A stretch of 64,000 nucleotides of DNA from positions 236,648,973 through 236,712,972 of the forward strand of contig CM051462.1 of assembly GCA_028095005.1 (NCBI GenBank), written 5' to 3'. The position numbers were made by a program, and so were the translations under genes. Shown piece by piece: positions 43,490 through 56,036 of the stretch. Origin of the DNA: Rhynchospora pubera. Taxonomy: Eukaryota; Streptophyta; Magnoliopsida; Poales; Cyperaceae. Position 1 is the stretch's first letter. Each line of letters starts with the position of its first letter. The notes under the pieces are model-generated. The model made no database searches and was not told the DNA's origin. It worked only from the letters and a program-made list of their open reading frames with translations.

Positions 43490-44290
43490 AAAATAATTCT
43501 CTTATGTTATAATATACTAAGGTACTTCCTTACATAAAATATAATTACTCTTATGAGACAAGTTAAATACTCCTTTAAAATAAATTGATAACTGAAAACA
43601 TATTTGACACTCACTTGATGAATCTTACACTCCTTTAAAAATAGTTAGTTACTCCTTGAACACAAATACGTACTTCCATAATAAAAAATAAATAAAAAGA
43701 TATTTGACACTCTCTTGATGAATCTTACATACTCCCTTAAAAATAATTGATTACTCATTTATCACAAATTACGTACTTTCATAATAAAAGATAAATTAAA
43801 ATATATATTTGACACTATTTTAATGAATCTCACATACTCTCTTATCACAAATTACGTACTTCCATAATAAAATATAAATGAAAACATATTTGACACTCCT
43901 TTAATGAATCTTACATACTCCCTTAATACTATTTAGATACTTCTTTATCACAAATTACGTACTTCTATAACAATAGATAAATGAAAATATATTTGACACT
44001 CCCTTAATAATATTTAGATACTCTCTTATCTTAGGCTCCGTTTGGATAGGTGTGGAAAGAAGGGAAGAAGGGAATAAGAAAGAATAAGTATTGGGAAGTG
44101 TGTAACTTTATGAAGAGTTTGGATTGTTTATAATTTTTTTTCTTCCTTCTTCCTTCTTCCTTCTTCTTCTTCTTTCTTCCTATATCCAAACGCACCCTTA
44201 TGTATTTCCATAACAAATGATAAATGAAAATCGTATTTGACAATCCTTGATGAATCTTAAATATTCATTTTGTGTATAATATATACTCCC
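43490..44290. repeat. Tandem repeat, about six units of 80-105 bp, split by a MITE
   Basis: Units carry TATTTGACACTC, AATGAATCTTACATACTC, ATCACAAATTACGTACTTC and ATAATAAAAGATAAATGAAAA. TATTTGACA(C/A)T marks lie near 43607, 43703, 43808, 43888, 43991 and 44237. The array is interrupted at 44034-44197 by a MITE, so the array predates that insertion. Confidence 0.88.
44034..44197. mobile_element. Tourist-like MITE, 164 bp, TTA TSD
   Basis: Ends are GGCTCCGTTTGGATAGG and, in reverse complement, GGGTGCGTTTGGATATAGG. TTA lies on both sides (44031-44033 and 44198-44200), the typical PIF/Harbinger TWA-type target. It is the same family as 29527-29669. Confidence 0.85.
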
Positions 44291-44299
44291 TAATTTCTA

Positions 44300-44560
44300 T
44301 TAGGAGAGACAATGTTTATAAGAAGAGATAAGAAAAAATAAAAAAGAAAGAGGATGATATGCGCTAGGGTGAGAGGGGAGGAGAAGAGGAGAGAAGATTG
44401 GCGAGAGGAAAGTAAAGGGGATAAGAGGAGAGAAGAGAGTGCGGAAGAGGAGGGAGGTATGAGATTGAGGGAGAAAAAGCAAAGGGAGAGAAGGGACGTT
44501 GCACGCCTGTTGAGCGTGAAGGGGAGAGTAAGGATGGCATAGTGGTGTTGTAGATAGGAT
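44300..44560. other. GA-rich stretch, no gene seen
   Basis: The plus strand is strongly purine-rich (44350-44530). The Arg/Glu-rich frame at 44354-44542 is low complexity and not supported as a gene. Confidence 0.5.
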
Positions 44561-44739
44561 GTCAGTTGGGATATCTGTTTGTTTTCTTTGTATTGGAAAT
44601 ACCCAATAATAGAATCACATCATCCTTGTTCTCGCATTAAATTTTAATTTTTGCAATCCGAATTTGTTTCATCAAAATTAGATGTGTTCATTGTTTAAAC
44701 TTTGAAAGCAATATACATGAATAAAAATTACATACTAAT

Positions 44740-44905
44740 GGGGCTGTTTGGATTGCCCAAAGAATTTGGGAAATTTCATCTTCCTACCATAAATTTATTA
44801 TAAACATCCAAACTCTTCACAAAGTTACACACTCCCAATAAATTTATTCCTAAGAATTGCAACTTCCTCAAATTTTCCAAATTTCTAAGTGATCTAAACA
44901 GCCCC
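44740..44905. mobile_element. Small MITE, 166 bp, AAT TSD
   Basis: Ends are GGGGCTGTTTGGATTG and, in reverse complement, GGGGCTGTTTAGATC. AAT flanks both sides. It matches the 166-bp element at 30497-30662 along its length. Confidence 0.78.
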
Positions 44906-44929
44906 AATATGTAGAGAATGGATAGATAT

Positions 44930-46390
44930 TCATTGTGTCATTTCATTTCACCAGTCTCGAACTTCTATCACTTATTGTTTCTTTTATTTTTTTAATCTCC
45001 CTTCCTTCTTTTTCTTTATTTTTTAGTATAGTATGAATGCTAAAGGTGCAATACACCCTGTGATATTTCCTTTGATTTAATATGAGGTTTTCCAACAATT
45101 CCTTCTGTGCTATAACTTGTGTCGCCTGATTTTGGTGCTAATTTGGCCTTCTTTTTTTTCTGATTAATTTGTTTTTATAACTTTACTTAATAGTTTTGCA
45201 CCTTTACTTAATAAGTCGGAAAGTCACCTTTCTTATGGTCAGTTATATGGTGTTTACCTATATTCTGTCCCATTCTCATATCTTTAGAATTTTTTAAAAT
45301 TCTCAATCAATCTACTTAGTTAAATTGAGTGACTAAAAGTCTAAAACTATTAACTTAGTTTTCTCTTTTAGTCCTTGTTCTCATTTCTTCTCAATCGAAT
45401 ATTTGGCAAGATTTTTTTTATAGTGGTATGAATTACTATATTTTTTCCGGAGTAAGAAATGATGGATTGGTGATAAATATCTTCATACTTTAGAGATAAA
45501 TTTTAAACTGTAAAATATTTTAAATTTTGAATTTTATTTTGCTTAAAATATGAGGGACATCACCGGATATTGTACTAATTAATATCAGTGAAAATTGTTA
45601 GAAACGAAGGATAATTTTATTCGTTTTATCATTTTATTATCTATAATTTTTAAAGAACAGTTGGAATTAAATAAACTAACATCGTAGTTGGTAAAACGAA
45701 CTTTAAAGACAAAAATAATTACGCTGATGGGAACATCTTCATCTCAGAGTCTCACAGTCAGATCTCATAAATAATTATCTTCGTTTCTTAAGACACTGAG
45801 TTTTGCTGTGTGGTGTTTGGTGGGTCCGAGTAATGCAGCACCAATTCTTCCACTGGAGACTTTTCACAATTTTTGACCCAGCCAGTCAACATCAAACCAA
45901 AAACAAAAGGACTAGACGTAGACACGTACGTAGTAACTTCAAAACAAATTAAAATTTAAACAAATCCACTTCACAAACAGTAACCTGAGGTAGCAGAGAC
46001 GAGAAAAACAAAAGAAAAAAATACTGAAATTAATCCGAGTTGATGTGAAGAAAAAATAAAACTACAGGATTACAGGTGCAGCGAGAAATTGGGCTACCAG
46101 GTACCAGCAAGAAATTCTCCTTCTTTGCACGCGCGGTGAACCCATATCCAAATCATTATCATCAACCAGAAATCAAAACAAAAACAATGATATAATTGAC
46201 TCATCATCAGACAGCTCATCTCTTGCAAAATCCGGAGAGCTACCACAAGCCACTGTCACACTTGACAATTTCAACCACAATAAATAGGGATGGAGATATC
46301 AGATATATATCCCTCAACCTTCTCCCACTTGAATAATCATATTCCATCTGTAATCACTATACTATCTAGAAAACATTACAAGCTCCAAAA
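44930..46390 (+). promoter_or_regulatory. Upstream region of ARM gene A, duplicated upstream of gene B
   Basis: Blocks such as AATCTCCCTTCCT, TAATATGAGGTTTTCCAA, TTTTGCTTAAAATATG, GCTGTGTGGTGTTTGGTGGG and CATCAAACCAAAAACAAAAG recur in order upstream of gene B (57690-59450, then 61535-61850). This is the 5' part of a tandem segmental duplication. The copy A version lacks the three insertions seen in B. No certain TATA box or start site could be fixed. Confidence 0.75.
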
Positions 46391-49300
46391 ATGGAGTCTG
46401 ACAAAGAGGGATCTGGCAAGGGTGGAGAGACAGCCATACAAGTGTCAATACCGGTTACAAGAACCCCCAAATTCGCAAAGGGCGGTGGGTCGGCAACTTT
46501 CTTCCAGCCTCAAGACCCGCGTGAATCGACACCAGGGAGTAGTAACGACAGTACACAGCCCGTGAGAGGTGTAATGGCGCCAGAAAAGAAACTGACACTA
46601 TTCGCGCTTCGTCTGGCAGTATTGGAGAAGGCAGCAAGTGGTCTCGGCACGCTGGCATTCATCTGGGCGACGGTTAGTTGCTATATTTAAAAGTTAAAAC
46701 TCAGAATGGCATTGAAACAGGGGAAGTTTGAGTAAATTAAATAGGCAGTCCAAAATTTGGATAAACTAGAATTTGATATTTTGAACATACATTTGCTTAA
46801 TGTTTTTTACTTTTTTTTTTTTTTTGTTGGTGAATCACATGAATTGTCCATCTAGTTTATCTTTTTCCCAATATGGTCCTTAAAAATTCAAATTTTGTAT
46901 TGTGCGTCTTAAGTGTCATTTTGTTCCAAATACATCTAAGTTTAGAAAAAATGTATGGAATTCTGATTCAGCATCCATGTAAGCATCACGCTAACTTGTC
47001 ATTTCAAACCTATTTATTGTTAAACAGGTAGTACTGCTAGGTGGATTTGTAAGCACTGTTCGCAGGATGGATTTTTGGGTTGTGACAGCGATACTAATGA
47101 GCGAGGGTACTAGGATTTTTAGCCGGAGTCATGAGCTCGAGTGGCAGCACCAGTCAACATGGACCCTTACCAGGTCAGGTTTGAACAACTTCCCTATGGT
47201 CATATCCAGCTCAAGGTTCCTCTGGCGTGCCATTAAAGCGCTGTTTAACCCTCTTTCGGCTGTTGAACCTGAGCATGACAAGGACCGACTGATCAAAGAA
47301 GATGCTGCCAAGGCTCGAGAGTTTCAAAAGAAGCTTGTGAGGTGCTGTCTACTTCTCCAATTAACTGCTTAATTTTCAACAATAAACTTATAGTTTACAA
47401 ACTCTTAAATCAATTAATGTACGAGCCATAATATTGATCAATTAACAAAATATAAGTTGAAAAAGAGGATTATTTTTCAATATCAAATATAAGATAACTT
47501 GACTGTGATGTTGTGAATGTTCACAGGTACCAAACAATGAGAGCATGGCACGCGCCAGAGGTGCCGCTGCTTCCCTACTCTGGCTGGGTGTTCTTGTCAA
47601 AGAACATCAGCAGAATCTTTTCATGGCTACAAATCGTGTCAGCATTTAATTGCATCGGCTTCTCTCTGTACCGTTTGGTTGTGCAAGACTATGGTAAAGT
47701 GGATGAAGAGAAACGCAACCGTGCGCCAGCTTTGAACCTGTTTTATAGTGTTGCTTTAACTGAGGCTACCTTGTTCTTGCTGGAAAAAATTTATTGGATA
47801 TATAAAATCTCACATCACAAATTGCTCGACCAAGTCAGCACCCAATGCGATCTTGGTGCTGATGGCCTAATCACAATTAGGCGGTTCTTTTATGACGCAT
47901 ACTCAAGATGCCTAGAGGGAAGTATTTTTGATGGCATCAGGATGGATCTCGTCTCATTTGCAGAGGAGCTACTTGATTCTGCATTCTTAGACGAGCAGTA
48001 TATTGCCGTGAGGATTTTGCAAAAATTGGTGAGACAAAACAATACCCTTTCAGTCGAGACTGTAAGGAAGATTGAGACGAACACACAGGTCATAGAGAGG
48101 CTAGTTGAGATGTTGAACTGGAAAGCCTCAGAGGAACAGGAGATTAGGAAGGCTGCGGCCAAGATATTGACAGAACTAGCTTGTAAGAATCACAGTGCTC
48201 TTCGGGTTGCGGGAATACCAGGAGCGATGGAAACCATCTCTTCTCTATTGCACAAGAGCCACCCAAATTTGAGCTATGATTATTCCGAGTTCAACCTGTT
48301 AGGGTTGTTGATGCTCAAGAGGTTAGCTAGAGACCATGACAATTGCTTCAAGATTGGCAATACTCGTGGGCTCTTACCCAGAGTGATCGAGTTCACCAGT
48401 GATGCTCAAAGAATCTTTCAAAATGAGGTTGTGTCAGATTCGCAGATTAAAACAATCAAACGATCACTTAAGGTAAAAATGCCACACAACCTCTCAGTTA
48501 ATCTTGTCAAATGGCACCGAAATAGATACAAGAATGCCTAAATCTAGTCACTATAGTAATTTCCAGGACCTGAAACTGCATTGACATCCTACAATGCTGT
48601 TACTATTGAACTTTTTAGGTTGTCAAGAAGCTAGTTGAAACCAGTGGCAGCACAGGAAAGATTCTTCGAGAGGAAATCTCAAATATTGTAATCACAGTTA
48701 GCAACATGCGAAACATCCTTGAATATGGACGTAGGGAAATCATGTTGCAGAGACTAGGAATTGAAGTACTGACAGGACTAGCAATGGATGATAATGCAAA
48801 AGAGAGGATTGCATCGACGGGAGGTGTTACCAGGTTGCTTTTCTCTATTTTCTGGAGTCCAGGTGTCGATGGAGAGAGCTCTGTCAGGACACAGGCTGGA
48901 GAGTGCCTTGCCATGCTGGCGCTAGAGAGTAAGAGGAATTGTTCTCTGATACTGAAGAAAGCCGATGTGAGCAAACTTGTTGAAGTGCTAGGTGATCAAT
49001 ACCTGCGCTTGAATGCCTTAAGGATACTAAGGAACTTGTGCGCTTATTCTGGAGATGAGTATAGAAGTCAGCTTGAAAGTGCTGTTGCCGCAATGCCCTT
49101 TGTATGTTGCTTATCAAATTAAACTTTTCTTAGTTTGATATTTAAATTAAATTCAGCAAAAAAGTCAAGCCCCAAGAGAGCATCCTTAATGTTGAAAAAC
49201 TTTGGTGAAGTTTTCCTTTTGTTTATTACTATACATACCGATAATTCAAATTGATATGGTTAATTTTTATTGATAAATAATCAAAGCCTATTCCAGGATT

Positions 49301-49648
49301 TTGTTATCTTGTTGGATAATTTCGGCTTCAATAATCAATACTTATTGAAAGAGAAGATATATAGACTGTAGCATGTATATTTATTTCCAAGTGCCAGGGT
49401 AGCGAACTAATTATTCTAAACTACATCAATTAAACTGTTCATTATTTTTTATCTGTTAGGCGCTTAAGATAACAATGAATTTGAAGGAAAGAGACAGGCT
49501 ACTGGAAGTAGCAATTGGTCTCACATATCAGATCTGCAAGTTCACCAGTACTAGTAACCCGGAATATTTCATCATCCAGCTTGGCGAATCTCAAATTTCA
49601 GAAGAAAATTATGCCGAAATGCTTGTCAAAATTCTCAGAAGGTATGAG

Positions 49649-50164
49649 TGTTGGAAACTGCAACATAGTTGAAACCGTAAATAATTCAGTTATTTACAGC
49701 ATGTCCTGTGCAATTTCCAATTATAATGTGACCCGATTAAATTAGCCATAACTGATTGCTCTATAACTAGAACATCTGGTTTTATAATTAATCTCAACCA
49801 TTGGATTGGTATATGATGGACGTACCAGATTAAAAGGAAATTATTATATAAGGATTGGGTCCTCTCTCTCCCAAAAAAACACACGTATTCTTTTCCATCA
49901 AAGATACTGATAAAGAAACAAGGGTTAGAGAGAGAAACCGAATTCAGAATTTGAGTTCTAATCAAAGGAAAAGAAAGGAGGTGTGAATTGCTTCAGAAGA
50001 AAGAGAAGAAGAAAAAGGAGATGGCAACTGTCCCGACTTCCGCTGGTATGAACGGTATGTCATCTCTTTATCAGATCATAATTGGTTCAATTAGTGAAAT
50101 ATTTAGTTCTGAAGATCTTGGATTTAATTGAATTGATATCGGAAAGATATAATAAATGCTTACA
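49649..50164 (+). repeat. 5' LTR of the copia element, carries the putative gag start codon
   Basis: A TATATAAGG TATA-like box lies at about 49845. About 175 bp downstream, ATG at 50021 opens a short frame MATVPTSAGMN. It ends at a strong donor, AACG|GTATGT (50054/50055). The right LTR keeps the same ATG and donor. Confidence 0.9.
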
Positions 50165-51134
50165 TGTGGTACCAGAACCATGGTTGCCAAGAACTGAATA
50201 TTTCCTTTGTTTGCAATTGATCTGTACAAGAATTGTTTACACGTATAATTCTTTTAATTAGAATTGTATCAAGATATCATAGTCTATATAAGTATATGTA
50301 GGATAAGGATTCCTTAAGGAGATTAGTACTCATACATGTCCTGTACGTATGCATATTATTTAACTTTTGCATATATATATCAGTTTTGTATACTTAAAGC
50401 AAAACAATATTTATAAGACAAAATAAATTATTCTATAAAATTTTAGAAAATTCTTATTAATAGTCATATTACAAAACATTTCCAATAATCTGAAAAATAA
50501 CATCATGTTTTGTAATTTACAAGAATCTGTCTTATTTAAAATCCAAAACTACTTGTTTCAGGAAAGATTATTAAATTGTTTCTTTCTTTCCTAATTCTTA
50601 CTGACTCTAGTATAACTGTATTTGAAAGGTCATAAATAGATTTGATGAACTAATAATAGGTTTTCCTTAAATAAATAGAAAGTTGCAGAACTATTTATGA
50701 TTAGTCATTTATGCACATAAGATTCAAGATTTTGTTAATCACCAAAGTGGTCAAAATCAAAATAATCATTAGATGTATAAGTGACATAACGTTATTAATA
50801 TAAAAGTCATTTATCCAATAAGACCAATTTAATATAATTGGATAAATTGACGTCACTAATTGATAGAAACTCAGTACTTGCCCAAAGGAAAGTCATGTTC
50901 CATAATTAGTAGACATTATGAGGTATAGATTAATATTTTATTAAATATATATTGATTATCCAAAGATGACAATTATATTTAAGTGAATATATTTATCACC
51001 TACTTACGTATTGGTATTTATTTATGTTTAGTATATGGTAGAGTCTACCCAAAGGAGTCCTACTTTATACAGTTTATGTTTATATCTGAATCAGTTAATT
51101 ATGAGCTAATAGTTACTTATCCATTAAATTGCAG
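50055..51134 (+). other. Putative retrotransposon leader intron containing the primer-binding site
   Basis: It runs from GTATGTCATC at 50055 to the AAATTGCAG acceptor ending at 51134, 1080 bp, AT-rich and full of stops. Joining 50054 to 51135 keeps the frame open (N-V-V-N-T-H-A-S-S) straight into Gag, which otherwise has no ATG near its start. The segment includes the last 110 bp of the LTR and the PBS at about 50166-50182. Splicing is inferred from sequence only. Confidence 0.65.
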
Positions 51135-52177
51135 TAGTTAACACACATGCTTCATCTGTTGCGCTATTCACTGGTGTGAATTTCTCTGAATGGAGAGAGC
51201 AAGTCAATTTCCACTTAGGTGTTCAGGATCTTGACTTAGCTCTCCTTGAGAATAAACCTGCCGCTCTTACTGATGAGAGTAGTGCAGAAGAAAAATCACA
51301 CTATAAGGCATGGGAGCGTAGTAACAGATTGAGCCTTATGTTCATTAAGATGACTGTTGCTAACAACATCAAGTCAACAATTCCACAAACAGAAAGTGCT
51401 AAGGAATATATGCAGTTTGTGGAAGAGCGTTTTCGTTCAGCTGATAAGTCACTCGCTGGTACTCTTATGGCAGAACTCACGACCATGAAATTTGACGGGT
51501 CGCGAACTATGCAAGAGCACATTATTGAAATGACTAATCTTGCAGCAAAGCTCAAGACCTTGGGACTTACCGTTGAGGATTCCTTTCTGGTTCAATTTAT
51601 TTTGAACTCATTGCCTTCTGAATATGGGCCTTTTCAAATTAACTATAACACTATAAAAGACAAGTGGAATGTTAATGAATTGGCCAGTAGGCTTGTTCAG
51701 GAAGAAGGCCGTCTGAAAACTCAAGGGAATCGCTCGGTCAATCTTGTGGGTCATAAAGTTGGGAAAGAAAAGAAAGGGAAGTCAAGTCACTACAAGAAGA
51801 AAATGGTACCTGCTAAAGTTGCGCAGGATAAAGAAAAGAAGGAACTAAAGGATGTTCAGTGTCGGTTCTGTAAAAAGAAAGGACATTATCAAAATGACTG
51901 TTCAAAGAGAAAAGCTTGGTTCGAAAAGAAAGGTAATTATCTATCTTTCGTATGTTTTGAATCAAATTTAATTGAAGTTCCTAATAATACTTGGTGGCTT
52001 GATACTGGTGCTACAACTCATGTTTCCAATAATTTGCAGGGATTCCTTACAATCCGGACCATAAATCCAAATGAAGATCATTTTCTCTTTATGGGAAATG
52101 GAATGAAATCTTCAATTGAAGGCATTGGGACTTATCGTCTAATCTTAGAAAATGGATATGTATTAGACTTTATTTAA
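51135..52177 (+). CDS. Copia Gag and protease region
   Basis: Open from 51135 through the TAA at 52175-52177. Gag begins VNTHASSVALFTGVNFSEW with the copia Gag pattern (FSEWREQVNFHLG, YMQFVEERFRSADKSLAGTL, LVQFILNSLPSEYGPFQ). It is followed by a basic stretch and a zinc knuckle CRFCKKKGHYQNDC. The aspartic protease active site follows in WWLDTGATTHVSNN. The frame ends early at FI-stop, where NGYVLDL should continue in another frame, so a one-base change about 52165-52175 has broken the polyprotein. The first residues probably come from an LTR exon. The nearest in-frame initiation otherwise would be GTG at 51176 or a later ATG. Confidence 0.85.
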
Positions 52178-52605
52178 TACCCTTTATGTACCTTCATTAT
52201 CTAGAAACCTTATTTCTGTCTCTATGTTGGATACTATTGGTTATAAATGTATGTTTGGATCTGGTTGTTTTAATTTATATAAGAATACTACTAATGTTGG
52301 TTCTGGTATTCTAATTGATGGTTTATATAAATTAAAACTTAATGGTGCTTATGCAAATTCCTTGCTAAATATGGTAAATAATGTCGGATGCAAACGTAGC
52401 ATGGTAAATGAAAAATCTGCCTTCTTGTGGCACAAAAGATTGGGTCATATATCCAAAGAAAGAATGGTCAGGTTAGTAAATAATGAAATATTAACAAACT
52501 TGGACTTTAGCGATCTTGAACTATGTGTGGATTGTATTAAGGTAAACAAACCAAACATAATAAGAAGACTGCCACTCGAAGCACCCAACTTCTTGAAATA
52601 ATACA
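52178..52605 (+). pseudogene. Copia protease end and GAG-pre-integrase segment, frame-shifted
   Basis: Reading resumes in a different frame as NTLYVPSLSRNLISVSMLDT, then AFLWHKRLGHISKERM and LCVDCIKV. These give the His/His/Cys/Cys zinc site of the integrase N-terminus. It stops at TAA near 52600, where a one-base deletion in TTCTTGAAATA precedes the conserved HTDICGPM motif of the next segment. Confidence 0.8.
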
Positions 52606-55186
52606 CACTGATATTTGCGGGCCCATGGACACTCCAGCCTTTAATGGAGAAAAATATTTTATCACCTTTATAGATGATTTTTCACGTTATAGTTATATCT
52701 ACTTGCTTCATGGAAAATCTCAATCTGTAGATGTCCTTGAGACATTCATAAAAGAAGTTGAGAGGCAATTAGATAAAAAGGTGAAAATCATAAGATCTGA
52801 TAGAGGTGGTGAATATTATGGTAAATATAACGAGTCAGGCCAATGTCCAGGTCCATTTGCAAAATTCCTCGAAAAACACGGCATATGTGCACAATATACT
52901 ATGCCGGGTACACCACAACAAAATGGTGTAGCGGAAAGGCGAAATAGAACATTAATGGATATGATTAGGAGTATGATGTCAAATTCTACACTACCTAAAA
53001 ATCTGTGGTCATATGCTCTTAAAACCGCTAATTATTTATTAAACAGGATTCCTAGCAAAGCAGTTCAAAAGACTCCTTTTGAATTATGGACTAACAGGAA
53101 ACCTAGTTTAAGACACCTTCATGTTTGGGGTTGTCCAGCGGAAGCAACAATTTATAATCCACATGAAAAGAAATTAGACTCTCGAACTGTCAGTGGGTAC
53201 TTTATTGCTTACCCTGAGAAGTCTAAAGGGTATGTGTTTTACTGTCCTAATAACAGTCCAAGAATTTTAGAAACTGGTAATGCGAGATTCATTGAGAATG
53301 GTGAGTCCAGTGGGAGTACTAGACGAGATATTGTGGAGATTAAGGAAACAAGGGTAAATGTTACATTGCCCATGATAATTCCTCCATCTAATATTACTCG
53401 AAATGTTGTTCCAGCTATTATAGAGCAAAATGATAATGTTGAACAACATATTAATGAAGAAGTACTTCCTGAACCACAACAAAATGTTGATACACCTGAA
53501 CCACAACAAATAGCATTAAGAAGATCTCAAAGAGATCGTAAATCAGCTATCTCAAAGGATTATGTGGTTTATATGCAAGAATCACATTATGATATTGGAA
53601 TCAATGAAGATCCAGTTTCATTTTCAGATGCTATGAAAAGTAAAGAGTCAAAAGAATGGGTTAGTGCCATGGAAGAGGAGTTGAAATCTATGCAACAGAA
53701 CAAAGTCTGGGACCTCGTCGAATTACCACATGGTTGTAAAAGAGTTGGATGTAAATGGATTTTTAAAACCAAATACGACTCTAGTGGTAATATCGAACGA
53801 TATAAAGCAAGACTAGTTGCCAAGGGATACACTCAAAAGGATGGCATTGATTATAAGGAGACATTTTCTCCTGTCTCAAGAAAGGACTCATTAAGAATAA
53901 TAATGGCATTGGTAGCTCATTATGATTTAGAGTTACATCAAATGGATGTAAAAACAGCCTTTCTGAATGGAGATCTCGAGGAAGAAGTTTACATGGAGCA
54001 ACCCGAGGGTTTCTCTGAAGAAGGTAAAGAACAATTGGTGTGTAAACTTAAGAAATCAATATATGGACTTAAACAAGCGTCGCGCCAATGGTATATTAAG
54101 TTTAATACCATTATCACATCTTTTGGTTTTAAAGAAAATCCAGTTGATCACTGTATATACCAAAAGATTAGTGGGAGCAAATTTATTTTTTTAGTTCTAT
54201 ATGTTGATGATATTTTGTTTGCTGCAAATAATTTTAGCATATTGCATGAGACCAAAGACTTTCTCTCAAAGAACTTTGAAATGAAAGATATGGGAGAGGC
54301 ATCCTATGTGATAGGAATAGAAATATTTCGTAACCGATCACAAGGAATTTTGGGACTGTCTCAGAAAAGGTATATCGAGAAGATTCTAGAGAGATTTAGA
54401 ATGGATAAATGTTCACCCAGTATTGTCCCCATACAGAAAGGTGATAAATTTAGTCTCATGCAATGTCCTAAGAATGATGTTGAACGAAAAGGTATAAAAT
54501 TAAGTGAATATGCCTCTGTTGTTGGTTGCTTAATGTATGCTCAAACTTGTACCAGACCGGATATCAGTTTTGCGGTTGGGATGTTAGGGAGATATCAAAG
54601 CAATCCAGGATGGGAACATTTGCAAGCTGCTAAGAAAGTTTTGAGGTACTTGCAAGGCACGAAAGACTTCATGCTCATGTATAAAAGATCTAATGAATTA
54701 GAAGTAATTGGATATACAGATTCAGATTTTGGTGGCTGCATCGATACTAGAAAATCAACTTTTGGTTACTTGTTCATGCTTGCTCAAGGAACCATATCAT
54801 GGAAAAGTGCAAAACAGACTACCGTTGCTTCATCCACCATGGAAGCAGAATTTGTGGCATGCTATGAAGCCACAATTCAAGCATTATGGCTGCGAAACTT
54901 TATTTCAAGACTTGCGGTTGTCGACACCATTAGCAGGCCGTTGAAAATTTATTGTGATAATTTAGCAGCAGTATTTTTCTCAAAGAACGACAAGTATTCT
55001 AAAAGTGCCAAACACATGGATTTAAAATATCATGTCGTTAAAGAGGAAGTTCAGGAACAGAGAGTGTCAATCCTGCATATCAAGACATAACTTATGATTG
55101 CAGATCCTTTAACAAAAGGATTACAACCAAAACAATTTAAGGAACATGTTCAGAGAATGGGTCTTGGTTGTATTAATGATAATTGA
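52606..55186 (+). pseudogene. Copia integrase, reverse transcriptase and RNase H region
   Basis: Open 52606-55087 except for the frame entry. The integrase core shows FIDDFSRYSYIY, RSDRGGEYYG and PGTPQQNGVAERRNRT, which carry the D, D and E positions. Reverse transcriptase starts near NKVWDLVELPHGCKRVGCKW and has the active site YVDDILFA, preceded by KTAFLNGDLEEEVYMEQPEG. RNase H shows YTDSDFGGC, SSTMEAEFVA and YCDNLAA. A TAA at 55088 interrupts shortly before the conserved end MIADPLTKGLQ; the frame then closes at TGA 55184-55186. All catalytic motifs are present, but the polyprotein cannot be made in one piece. Confidence 0.9.
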
Positions 55187-55519
55187 TGTGAGACATTCTG
55201 AGCTCTCTTATGTGTTTCTGATGTACATTTGATTATTTCTTGTTTTATTATTGTTGTACGTACTTTATGTTTTATAAACAAGAAAGTCTTATAAAGATCT
55301 TAATCTTAATCATTATATTATAAGACATTATGTGGACCATTATGTAGATATATATATAAATTATGATACGAACTGTTAGATTGTTTGGTATTGTGGTATA
55401 TGGAAGGAAATGCATTGAATTAATTAATAGTGCACAACCGCCATAACTCTTACTGAACAATTTATCATGATATAATGTCCAATGCTTGATATCTTAAATA
55501 ATCGGATCAAGTGGGAGAA

Positions 55520-56036
55520 TGTTGGAAACTGCAACATAGTTGAAACCGTAAATAATTCAGTTATTTACAGCATGTCCTGTGCAATTTCCAATTATAATGT
55601 GACCCGATTAAATTAGCCATAACTGATTGCTCTATAACTAGAACATCTGGTTTTATAATTAATCTCAACCATTGGATTGGTATATGATGGACGTACCAGA
55701 TTAAAAGGAAATTATTATATAAGGATTGAGTCCTCTCTTTCCCAAAAAAACACACGTATTCTTTTCCATCAAAGATACTGATAAAGAAACAAGGGTTAGA
55801 GAGAGAAACCGAATTCAGAATTTGAGTTCTAATCAGAGGAAAAGAAAGGAGGTGTGAATTGCTTCAGAAGAAAGAGAAGAAGAAAAGAGGAGATGGCAAC
55901 TGTCCCGACTTCCGCTGGTATGAACGGTATGTCATCTCTTTATCAGATCATAATTGGTTCAATTAGTGAAATATTTAGTTCTGAAGATTTTGGATTTAAT
56001 TGAATTGATATCGGAAAGATATAATAAATGCTTACA
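55520..56036 (+). repeat. 3' LTR of the copia element
   Basis: It is 517 bp, the partner of 49649-50164. Differences seen: GGATTGGG/GGATTGAG, CTCTCTCTCCC/CTCTCTTTCCC, AATCAAAGG/AATCAGAGG, an A-run change before GGAGATGG, and GATCTTGG/GATTTTGG. Confidence 0.92.

Larger units (their letters stand above)
49649..56036 (+). mobile_element. Ty1/copia retrotransposon, 6388 bp, perfect 5-bp TSD, inside gene A
   Basis: LTRs are 49649-50164 (516 bp) and 55520-56036 (517 bp), TGTTGGAA...CTTACA. They differ at about four substitutions and one short indel (roughly 1 per cent). ATGAG flanks both sides (49644-49648 and 56037-56041). The PBS TGGTACCAGAACCATGG follows the left LTR (an initiator tRNA-Met type variant). 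A PPT, AAGTGGGAGAA, precedes the right LTR. Domain order Gag-protease-integrase-RT-RNase H gives copia. Two frameshifts (about 52170 and 52600) and a stop (55088) make this copy defective. It is in the same orientation as the host gene. Confidence 0.95.

Noticed and set aside
53267..55460. Minus-strand ORFs across the copia element
   Set aside because: Antisense shadows of the integrase/RT coding frame or of AT-rich LTR-adjacent DNA.
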